From Gemmatimonas phototrophica (GTDB lineage: Bacteria; Gemmatimonadota; Gemmatimonadetes; Gemmatimonadales; Gemmatimonadaceae), in assembly GCA_945870175.1 (NCBI GenBank), contig CAMBRJ010000131.1, forward strand, positions 1-7,560: a DNA stretch of 7,560 nt. The letters run 5' to 3'. This document shows, in pieces, positions 1 to 5,849 of the stretch; position 1 is the stretch's first letter; each line of letters opens with the position of its first letter. Below the pieces are notes generated by a model. It was not told the origin of the DNA, made no database searches, and saw only the letters and a program-made list of their open reading frames with translations. Both the position numbers and the translations under genes were made by a program.

Positions 1-134
1 GTCACCGATCGTACGGACACGCGAGCCCCATCAGCGATCAAAGCCACCGAGCCAGCGGTCGTCGAGGCCTCAAGCACCAGAAGGAGCGCGACCGGTGTCG
101 CGGGCGTCGTTGGGGGCAGCAAAGGTGCGGGCAT
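1..134 (-). CDS. tsaB: TsaB, tRNA t6A37 modification protein (N-terminal 44 codons only)
   Basis: Partial gene: it begins at an ATG (134-132) and runs off the left edge of the window. TsaB is an inactive ASKHA-fold paralogue of TsaD; it dimerises with TsaD and, with TsaE, supports transfer of threonylcarbamoyl to A37 of ANN-decoding tRNAs in the cytoplasm. What is visible is the first beta-hairpin of that fold, LVLEASTTAGSVALI at residues 19-33, which matches the L-x-(D/E)-(T/A)-S-T...S-V-A-L start typical of TsaB/TsaD. The preceding tsaE gene supports the call. An in-frame TAG at 146-144 lies just upstream, so the start cannot be further out. The ATG gives about 16 residues (proline- and threonine-rich) before the first core strand, longer than usual; a TTG at codon 5 is the alternative. 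No Shine-Dalgarno sequence precedes the ATG. A TsaD identity is less likely given tsaE next door and the lack of a TsaD-like start, but only 44 residues can be judged. Confidence 0.8.
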   Translation of the reverse strand, partial: MPAPLLPPTTPATPVALLLVLEASTTAGSVALIADGARVSVRSV

Positions 135-146
135 ACCTAGAGTCTA
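135..146 (-). promoter_or_regulatory. Possible -10 element for a leaderless tsaB message, inside an inverted repeat
   Basis: Read on the minus strand, the hexamer TAGACT (146-141) fits the TAnnnT -10 pattern and ends six bases before the tsaB ATG, which would place the transcript start at or next to the start codon. There is no Shine-Dalgarno sequence here. The hexamer lies within the perfect inverted repeat CTAGA-G-TCTAG (137-147), which could also be an operator. No -35 match was seen. The promoter role is an inference. Confidence 0.35.
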
Positions 147-233
147 GCGCGCCCGCCACTCCGGCCCCAGCCCCACGGCGCGAACACGCGACACCCGCGT
201 GGCCCGCGCGAGGGCATCCCCGCCCGGCGAGGA
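135..233. other. tsaE-tsaB intergenic spacer
   Basis: This is a 99-base GC-rich gap between the tsaE stop and the tsaB start. Apart from the TAGACT hexamer and the CTAG-containing palindrome at its tsaB end, it holds only a weak GCCC...GGGC dyad (203-216) without a T-run, so it does not look like an intrinsic terminator. No small gene with a credible ribosome binding site was seen. Confidence 0.5.
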
Positions 234-707
234 TCAGCGTACGGTCGGCGCGTGAATGCGCAGCAGCCGCCGATCAGCATTCTCCGGATCATGAGCCAGC
301 ACCACGTGAATGGTGTCACGAGGCAACGTATTGACGGCGCGATCTGGCCACTCCACCAACAAGACGGCAGCACGATCAACCAGCTCGTCCCAGCCAAGCA
401 GCTCAAGCTCCGCGTCCGACCGTAACCGATACAGGTCGGCATGAATGACCGGTCCGCGCAGCGCGTCATACTGCTGAATAATCGAAAACGTCGGACTCGT
501 CACAGCCTCGATGGCCGACACCCCGATGCCGATGCAGATCGCCCGCACCAGTGTAGTCTTGCCCGCGCCCAGCTCGCCTTCAAGCGTAATGACGACGGGG
601 CGTGGCAGCACCGCCCCAAGGGCGCGCCCCCACGCCTCCAGCGCCTTCCGATCGGGCGCGCGCGGAGCGCCTCGCCCAAGCAGGTACCCCAGCGAATCAG
701 CGGCCAC
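234..707 (-). CDS. tsaE: TsaE, ATPase of tRNA t6A37 biosynthesis
   Basis: This is a 157-residue P-loop ATPase of the TsaE (YjeE) family, whose members are normally about 150 residues. It binds the TsaB-TsaD dimer and hydrolyses ATP so that the complex can make repeated rounds of threonylcarbamoyl transfer to tRNA A37. Visible motifs in order are Walker A GELGAGKTT at residues 44-52, the TSPTF switch segment at 70-74, HADLYRL at 89-95 and VEWPDR at 118-123, the last holding the family's conserved Glu in the second acidic motif. The reading frame stays open far upstream, antisense-like, through uvrB. The GTG at 707-705 gives the family length and an 11-base overlap with the uvrB 3' end, suggesting translational coupling; GTGs at 722 and 737 are alternatives. 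No strong Shine-Dalgarno sequence is seen. tsaB follows downstream. The functional call is firm; the exact start is less so. Confidence 0.93.
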   Translation of the reverse strand: MAADSLGYLLGRGAPRAPDRKALEAWGRALGAVLPRPVVITLEGELGAGKTTLVRAICIGIGVSAIEAVTSPTFSIIQQYDALRGPVIHADLYRLRSDAELELLGWDELVDRAAVLLVEWPDRAVNTLPRDTIHVVLAHDPENADRRLLRIHAPTVR

Positions 708-2796
708 GCTTGCCGCCGGCACGCCGCATCGGCGCACTGCCCGGCGGTCGCTTGGGGGCGGCCGTATTGCCGCGCGCCTGTTCCGGCTTCTCGCCGAGCG
801 CGGTGCGCACTTCGAACAGTTGATCGCGCAGTCGGGCCGCCGCCTCGAAGTCGAGCGCGATCGCGGCTTCGCGCATCGCGACTTCCAGTTCGCCAACGAG
901 CGTCTGCAAATCCTCGCGCGATCGCGGCGCGCTCTCCGCGCCGAGGCGCTTGGTGGTCGGCGCGACCGGTTCGTGCGGCGTGCGGGCATCGGCCACACGG
1001 GTGATCAACCGAACGTCATCGACGCTCTTGAGGACGCCGTGCGGTGTGATCCCGTGCTTCTCGTTGTGTTCGCGCTGGATCGTCCGACGACGATCCGTTT
1101 CGCCGATAGCTCGCTGCATCGAGCCCGTGATCCGATCGGCGTAGAGGATGGCTCTCCCGTTCAAATGGCGCGCCGCGCGACCGATGGTCTGGATCAAGGA
1201 GCGATCGCTGCGCAGAAAACCTTCCTGGTCGGCATCAAGGATCGCCACCAGCGAGACCTCTGGCATGTCGAGCCCTTCGCGCAACAGGTTGATCCCGATC
1301 AGGACATCGAACTCGCCGAGTCGCAACCCGCGCACGATTTCCATACGCTCGATGGCGTCAATGTCCGAATGCATGTAGCGCACCCGAACACCCATCTGCT
1401 GCAGATAATCGGTGAGGTCCTCCGACATGCGCTTGGTGAGCGTCGTGACCAGCACGCGTTCGCCCTTGCGTTCCCGCAGGCGAATCTCGTGCAGGAGATC
1501 GTCCACCTGTCCCTTGACCGGGCGGATCTCCAGGATCGGGTCGAGCAGCCCCGTGGGCCTGATGACCTGCTCGACGACCACACCCTCGGACAGCTGCAAC
1601 TCGAGCTCTCCGGGCGTCGCCGAGACGTTGACGAGCCGAGGCACCAGCTGCATGAATTCGTCGAACACCAGGGGTCGATTGTCGAGTGCACTGGGTAAGC
1701 GGAACCCGTAGTCGACCAGCGTGAGCTTGCGCGCGCGATCGCCGTTGTACATCCCCCGGATCTGCGGCAGCGACACGTGTGACTCGTCGACGACCACGAG
1801 GTAATCGTCGGGAAAGTAGTCGAGCAGACACGCCGGACGCTCACCGGCCTGACGGCCGCTGATGTGTCGGGAATAGTTTTCGATGCCGGCGCAGGTGCCG
1901 ATCTCCGCGAGCATCTCGAGGTCGAAATTCGTGCGCTGATCGAGCCGCTGCGCTTCCAGCAGTTTGCCCTGCATGCGCAACTCGGCCAGCCGCTCCGCCA
2001 GCTCCTCACGAATCGCAATACTCGCCCGCTCGATCGTGGGGCGGTTCGTGATGAAGTGCTTCGCCGGATAGATCGCCATCCGCTCGAGCGTCGAGATCGT
2101 TTCGCCCGTGAGCGGGTCGATCTTCGAAATGCGCTCGATTTCGTCGCCCCAGAGCTCGAGTCGCACCGCCTGCTCCTCGTAGGCCGGATAGATCTCCACC
2201 GTATCGCCCCGCACGCGGAACGTGCCCCGATCGAACGCGACATCGTTGCGTAGATACTGAATGCCGACCAATGCGCGGAGAATATCATCACGCGCGATTT
2301 GCTGGCCACGCGAGAGGGCGACCATTCGTTCGCGGTACGACACCGGATCGCCGAGGCCGTAAATCGCGGACACGGTCGACACAATGACCACGTCGTCACG
2401 CTCCATCAGAGACGACGTCGCACGCAGGCGGAGGCGATCGATATCCTCATTGATGCTGGCGTCTTTCTCGATGAACGTGTCACTCGAGGGAACGTACGCC
2501 TCCGGCTGATAGTAGTCGTAGTACGAGATGAAGTACTCGACCGCATTCGTCGGGAAGAACGACTTGAGCTCGCCGTACAACTGCGCGGCCAACGTCTTGT
2601 TGTGCGACAACACGAGGGTCGGTCGTCCCCACTGCGCGATGACGTTCGCCATCGTCATCGTCTTCCCGGAGCCGGTCACGCCGAGCAGCGTCTGAAAGCG
2701 GTCACCGCGCGCGAGCCCCTTGGACAACTCGATGATCGCGCGCGGCTGATCACCAGCCGGGGCGAAGGGACTTTGAAGTCGGAATGGGGCTGCCAT
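697..2796 (-). CDS. uvrB: UvrB, excinuclease ABC subunit B
   Basis: This 699-residue protein is the damage-verification subunit of nucleotide excision repair. It is loaded onto DNA by UvrA, probes the strand with a beta-hairpin and recruits UvrC for incision. Seen in order: Walker A GVTGSGKT (39-46); the hairpin segment rich in Tyr (YYDYYQPEAYVPSSDTF, 92-108); Walker B-like DESH (337-340); the SATPGE helicase motif (392-397); helicase motif VI QTIGRAARH (536-544); and a C-terminal UVR domain (about 626-662) that contacts UvrC. All key motifs are intact. A basic tail of about 35 residues follows the UVR domain and ends in GGKRGR; its last bases overlap tsaE. The frame is open upstream through the 3' end of rel, but the ATG at 2796 gives the canonical MAAPFRLQSPF...GDQP start. 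No Shine-Dalgarno sequence precedes it; a TATATT hexamer sits six bases before the ATG, hinting at its own promoter. No recognisable LexA box was seen. Confidence 0.98.
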   Translation of the reverse strand: MAAPFRLQSPFAPAGDQPRAIIELSKGLARGDRFQTLLGVTGSGKTMTMANVIAQWGRPTLVLSHNKTLAAQLYGELKSFFPTNAVEYFISYYDYYQPEAYVPSSDTFIEKDASINEDIDRLRLRATSSLMERDDVVIVSTVSAIYGLGDPVSYRERMVALSRGQQIARDDILRALVGIQYLRNDVAFDRGTFRVRGDTVEIYPAYEEQAVRLELWGDEIERISKIDPLTGETISTLERMAIYPAKHFITNRPTIERASIAIREELAERLAELRMQGKLLEAQRLDQRTNFDLEMLAEIGTCAGIENYSRHISGRQAGERPACLLDYFPDDYLVVVDESHVSLPQIRGMYNGDRARKLTLVDYGFRLPSALDNRPLVFDEFMQLVPRLVNVSATPGELELQLSEGVVVEQVIRPTGLLDPILEIRPVKGQVDDLLHEIRLRERKGERVLVTTLTKRMSEDLTDYLQQMGVRVRYMHSDIDAIERMEIVRGLRLGEFDVLIGINLLREGLDMPEVSLVAILDADQEGFLRSDRSLIQTIGRAARHLNGRAILYADRITGSMQRAIGETDRRRTIQREHNEKHGITPHGVLKSVDDVRLITRVADARTPHEPVAPTTKRLGAESAPRSREDLQTLVGELEVAMREAAIALDFEAAARLRDQLFEVRTALGEKPEQARGNTAAPKRPPGSAPMRRAGGKRGR

Positions 2797-2808
2797 GACC
2801 GCAATATA
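2797..2808 (-). promoter_or_regulatory. Possible -10 element for a leaderless uvrB message
   Basis: On the minus strand TATATT (2808-2803) is followed by GCGGTC and then the uvrB ATG. A -10 element at this distance would start transcription at about the A of the ATG. There is no purine-rich Shine-Dalgarno sequence upstream of the ATG, which agrees with a leaderless message. No good -35 hexamer was found 16-18 bases upstream. The 68-base rel-uvrB spacer (2797-2864) contains no other clear element. Confidence 0.4.
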
Positions 2809-2864
2809 GCGAGATCGGCTTTTATTCGGGGGCACGCAATCCGCTCGCCGGTCGAGACCGTCGC

Positions 2865-5039
2865 CTATTCCTCCGCCGTAATCTTCTCGCGTCGCGACAC
2901 CGCCGCGATGCCCTTCACGCGACGGGCCGCCTTCATGATGCGCTCCAGGTGCGCCAAGTTCTCGACCTCGACCATGGCCGATCCCGTCACTCGACCATCG
3001 GTCGTCTTCAGCTCGAGACTCTTGATGTCGGTGCCCGTCGCACTGACCGCCGCCGCGACGTCGGCGTAGAGCCCGCGTCGGTCGGTCCCCTCCATCGCGA
3101 GGCGCACGATGAATCGCTCGCCCGCCATTTCGTGCCAATCGATGTCGAGGCGTCGTTCTGGCTCGTGCGCCAGCAAGAGCAGGTTCGGACAATCCCCGCG
3201 GTGGATGCTCACGCCGCGTCCGCGGGTGACATAGCCGACGACCTGATCTCCGGGCACGGGCTGACAACATTGCGAGTAGCGCACGAGCAAGCCATCCGCG
3301 CCCTGAATCCGAATGCCCTTCCCCGTCCCCCGCACGCGATCGACGATGCGTTCGAGTGTGCTCTGCTTTTGGGCCGGTTCAGCCGTCTCGAGATCCGGGT
3401 GCAGCGCTTTCAACACCTGCATGACGTGCACGTCGCCAGCGCCGACCGATGCGATGAGGTGCGTCGCATCCTTGAGCTTCAACAGCTTCGCGATCGGCTG
3501 CAGTCCGTGGTCGTCGATCTTCGGCAGCCGCCGACGGCGCAGTTCTCGCTCGATGATTTCGCGCCCCAGGCGCATCGCCGACGAGCGCTCCTCGAGCCGC
3601 AGCATCTGCCGGATCTTGTGACGCGCGCGGCCGGTGCGCACGTGCGACAGCCAGTCACGACTGGGCTTCGCGTTCGGATTGGTCAGAATCTCGACCGTTT
3701 CCGAATTCTTGAGTTCACGCGACAGCGGTGCGATGCGACCGTTCACCTTGGCGCCCGCGCAATGCGCGCCGACCTGCGTGTGCACGGAAAACGCGAAGTC
3801 GAGTGGCGTCGCGCCCTTCGGCAGCTGAATGACATCACCGGTCGGCGTGAACACGAAGATCTCGTCCTGGTACAGATCGAGCTTCAGGAATTCGAGAAAC
3901 TCACCGGGCGTCTCGGCATCGAGCTGGAGTTCGAGGACCTGGCGAAACCACGCCAGCTGTCGATCCAGATCATCCGCGCTGCGTGATGACTCCTTGTACA
4001 GCCAGTGCGCCGCGATGCCAAAATCGGCGGTGCGGTGCATGTCGCGCGTCCGGATCTGGATCTCGAACAATTGACGGCCCGGGCCGAACACCGTCGTATG
4101 CAGCGACTGATAGCCGTTGGACTTCGGTTGCGCAATGTAATCCTTGATGCGCTCCTGCACCGGTGTCCATCCATCGTGGATCACGCCGAGCGCGTGGTAA
4201 CACTCCAGCACGTTCGGCACGATCACGCGAATGGCCAACAGGTCGTAAATGTCCTCATACGGACGATCGCGCTGCTGCATCTTCTTGTAGATCGACCACA
4301 AGTGCTTCGGCCGGCCCGTGACGTCGACGTCGGCAATACCCGCGTCCGTGAGCCGTTTCTCGAGTGGCTCGCGCATCTGCGCGATCAGCTGCTCCCGTTC
4401 GCCACGCTTTGCCGCCACGAGTTTCGCGAGCGTCTTGTACGCGTCAGGCTCGAGATACTTGAACGCCAAATCTTCGAGCTCCCACCGGACCTTCGCCATA
4501 CCGAAGCGGTGAGCCAGCGGCGCGTAGAGATCGCGCGTTTCTTGCGCAATGCGTCGCCGTTTCTCGGGTGCGAGATAGTCGAGAGTGCGCATGTTGTGCA
4601 GTCGATCAGCCAGCTTGATGAGGATGACACGGGCATCCTTGGCGATCGACAGCAGCAGCTTTCGATAGTTCTCAACCTGTCGCTCCTCGCGGGACGAGAG
4701 CGGCAGATTCGCAATCTTCGTGAGGCCATCGACGATCTGCGCAATCTCGGATCCGCACTCGCGCGCGACATCCTCGATCGTGATGTCGGTGTCCTCGACG
4801 ATGTCGTGGAGCAGTCCGCTGACCACCGTCGTCGTATCGAGCTGCAAGTCGGCAAGAATGCGCGCGACTTCGATGCAGTGCGAGACGTACGGTTCGCCGG
4901 AATGACGCACCTGCCCGGCGTGCGCGACGTCGGAGAACTTGTACGCGCGCACGAGGAGCTCGTGGTCGAGCCGATCATAGGAGATATCGGCACTCGGCCC
5001 GAATCCGGGGATCATCTCGTGCAGCGCGATCATCGTCAC
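2865..5039 (-). CDS. rel: Bifunctional (p)ppGpp synthetase/hydrolase, long RelA/SpoT (Rel) homologue
   Basis: This 724-residue full-length Rel enzyme makes and degrades the stringent-response alarmone (p)ppGpp. The N-terminal HD hydrolase domain looks active: His54 in YVSH, HDIVEDT at 78-84, and KLADRLHNMRTL at 142-153. The synthetase domain has RPKHLWSIYKKM (243-254), YDLLAIRVIV (265-274), KSNGYQSLHTTV (306-317) and FEIQIRT (325-331). The loop motif is RIKD (297-300), the RXKD form found in bifunctional Rel/SpoT rather than the EXDD form of monofunctional RelA. Regulatory regions follow: TGS (about 392-453), a zinc-finger-type segment with Cys591, Cys592, His613 and Cys617, and a C-terminal ACT domain (about 643-716). 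The start is GTG at 5039, whose GTGA overlaps the radC stop; GGAGG (5054-5050) and CAGG (5049-5046) lie upstream. An ATG two codons later is possible. The name relA or spoT would serve equally. Confidence 0.97.
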   Translation of the reverse strand: MTMIALHEMIPGFGPSADISYDRLDHELLVRAYKFSDVAHAGQVRHSGEPYVSHCIEVARILADLQLDTTTVVSGLLHDIVEDTDITIEDVARECGSEIAQIVDGLTKIANLPLSSREERQVENYRKLLLSIAKDARVILIKLADRLHNMRTLDYLAPEKRRRIAQETRDLYAPLAHRFGMAKVRWELEDLAFKYLEPDAYKTLAKLVAAKRGEREQLIAQMREPLEKRLTDAGIADVDVTGRPKHLWSIYKKMQQRDRPYEDIYDLLAIRVIVPNVLECYHALGVIHDGWTPVQERIKDYIAQPKSNGYQSLHTTVFGPGRQLFEIQIRTRDMHRTADFGIAAHWLYKESSRSADDLDRQLAWFRQVLELQLDAETPGEFLEFLKLDLYQDEIFVFTPTGDVIQLPKGATPLDFAFSVHTQVGAHCAGAKVNGRIAPLSRELKNSETVEILTNPNAKPSRDWLSHVRTGRARHKIRQMLRLEERSSAMRLGREIIERELRRRRLPKIDDHGLQPIAKLLKLKDATHLIASVGAGDVHVMQVLKALHPDLETAEPAQKQSTLERIVDRVRGTGKGIRIQGADGLLVRYSQCCQPVPGDQVVGYVTRGRGVSIHRGDCPNLLLLAHEPERRLDIDWHEMAGERFIVRLAMEGTDRRGLYADVAAAVSATGTDIKSLELKTTDGRVTGSAMVEVENLAHLERIMKAARRVKGIAAVSRREKITAEE

Positions 5040-5749
5040 AGCAGACCTGCCTCCGCAAAGCTCACGTATCGCCCACGTCCCACGATGATGTGGTCGTGCA
5101 CGGGGATATCCAGCAAGCGTCCAGCCGCCACCAACTGTTCCGTCACCGCCTTGTCTTCCGCCGACGGCGTCGGGTCGCCACTCGGATGATTGTGTACCAA
5201 GATCACCGCCGCCGCCCGCTCGGCGATCGCCTCCCGGAAAACTTCCCGCGGATGCACCAGCGATGAGTTCAACAATCCCCTCGTGATCAGTACGTCGCGT
5301 TCAAGACGATGCTGCGCGTCGAGGATCGCGACATGGAACTCTTCCACCGGTGCATCCTGTAACCGAGGCGCGAAGACCGCCACCACGTCGCGGGGGCCAC
5401 GGAGCGGCGCCCCCGCTTCACGCGCCTCACCGGCCATACGTCGGCCGAGCTCGAGCGCGGCATGAACCGCCGTGGCCCTCGCTCGTCCTACCCCGCGCAC
5501 GCGCGTGAGCGCCGCTAACGGCATCGAACCAAGTCGCCCGAGGGACCCACCAGCCTGCTCGAGCACGAGTTGCGCACAGGACAGCGCCGACACGCCTTTT
5601 CCTCCGGAGCCGAGCACCGTCGCGATCAACTCGGTGGTGCTCAGTGCTTGCGCCCCAAGACTCCGGAGCCGCTCGCGCGGCCGATCGACCGTCGGCATCT
5701 CTTTGATCTTAAGGGCAGCAGCGGGAAACTGGCTAGTCGGGACCGTCAC
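5036..5749 (-). CDS. radC: RadC family protein (UPF0758, JAB/MPN+ domain)
   Basis: This 237-residue protein is full length for the RadC family. The N-terminal third carries helix-hairpin-helix-like sequence (LTRVRGVGRARATAVHAALE, 81-100), which suggests DNA binding. The C-terminal half is a JAB/MPN+ metalloprotease-like domain with the zinc motif HNHPSGDPTPSAED (186-199; ligands His186, His188, Asp199) and an upstream Glu at 136 or 137. Despite the historical name, a role in radiation repair is not established for this family and its substrate is unknown. The start is GTG at 5749, seven bases after a good AGGAG (5761-5757); it gives the family's IKEMPTVDRPRERL region in full, while the ATG at codon 18 would cut into it. 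It is the first gene of the minus-strand run, with rel overlapping its stop codon by four bases. The family call is firm; the cellular role is not. Confidence 0.95.
   Translation of the reverse strand: MTVPTSQFPAAALKIKEMPTVDRPRERLRSLGAQALSTTELIATVLGSGGKGVSALSCAQLVLEQAGGSLGRLGSMPLAALTRVRGVGRARATAVHAALELGRRMAGEAREAGAPLRGPRDVVAVFAPRLQDAPVEEFHVAILDAQHRLERDVLITRGLLNSSLVHPREVFREAIAERAAAVILVHNHPSGDPTPSAEDKAVTEQLVAAGRLLDIPVHDHIIVGRGRYVSFAEAGLL
5046..5054 (-). promoter_or_regulatory. Ribosome binding site of rel, inside radC
   Basis: Minus-strand GGAGG (5054-5050) followed by CAGG (5049-5046) lies 10 and 6 bases respectively before the GTG at 5039. It sits within the last codons of radC. It favours the GTG that overlaps the radC TGA over the ATG at 5033, and implies coupled translation of the two genes. 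Confidence 0.6.
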
Positions 5750-5756
5750 GGATTCA

Positions 5757-5761
5757 CTCCT
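5757..5761 (-). promoter_or_regulatory. Ribosome binding site of radC
   Basis: Minus-strand AGGAG lies seven bases before the GTG at 5749. It is the clearest Shine-Dalgarno sequence in the window and decides the radC start in favour of GTG. Confidence 0.7.
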
Positions 5762-5776
5762 GGAGAAAGGGGGCGA

Positions 5777-5793
5777 GCATCCTCACAGGATGC
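5777..5793. repeat. Perfect inverted repeat in the divergent radC/decarboxylase spacer
   Basis: GCATCC (5777-5782) and GGATGC (5788-5793) are exact reverse complements around a 5-base TCACA centre. The repeat lies between two divergently transcribed genes, about 28 bases upstream of the radC GTG. It could be a regulator's operator or a small hairpin in the radC leader. No T-run follows on either strand, so it is unlikely to be a terminator. Confidence 0.5.
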
Positions 5794-5849
5794 CGATTCC
5801 GCGGTGTGACGACGGTACCGCCGCATTGCGAGCAGGCCCATATTACCGA

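Larger units (their letters stand above)
5750..5849. promoter_or_regulatory. Divergent intergenic region with candidate -10 elements
   Basis: These 100 bases lie between radC (minus) and the decarboxylase gene (plus) and must hold promoters for both unless transcription comes from elsewhere. On the minus strand TAATAT (5845-5840) resembles a -10 element and would give a radC leader of about 80 bases. On the plus strand CATATT (5839-5844) ends five bases before the decarboxylase ATG, compatible with a leaderless message. The two candidates overlap on opposite strands, so only one may be real. No convincing -35 hexamers were found. Confidence 0.4.

Noticed and set aside
203..216. GCCC...GGGC dyad after tsaE as a terminator
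   Set aside because: The stem is only 4 bp, no T-run follows, and such short dyads are common in GC-rich sequence.
708..998. N-terminal extension of the tsaE frame to 254 residues
   Set aside because: The added part is an Arg/Ser-rich shadow of the uvrB 3' end. TsaE proteins are about 150 residues, matching a start at 707.
511..1698. Long plus-strand open frame of 395 codons opposite uvrB
   Set aside because: It is exactly antisense to the conserved uvrB motifs. Its translation is low-complexity and Arg/Asp-rich with no recognisable domain, as expected for mirror frames in GC-rich DNA.
2797..3270. N-terminal extension of the uvrB frame to 857 residues
   Set aside because: The extra 158 residues overlap the 3' end of rel and look like an out-of-frame shadow. 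UvrB homology begins at the ATG at 2796.
4005..5189. Plus-strand open frame of 394 codons opposite rel and radC
   Set aside because: It is antisense to the rel hydrolase and synthetase domains, has no family resemblance and no credible ribosome binding site, and is a composition artefact.
5472..5849. N-terminal extension of the decarboxylase frame to 643 residues
   Set aside because: The extension is mostly antisense to radC. The family-like sequence begins only after the ATG at 5850.
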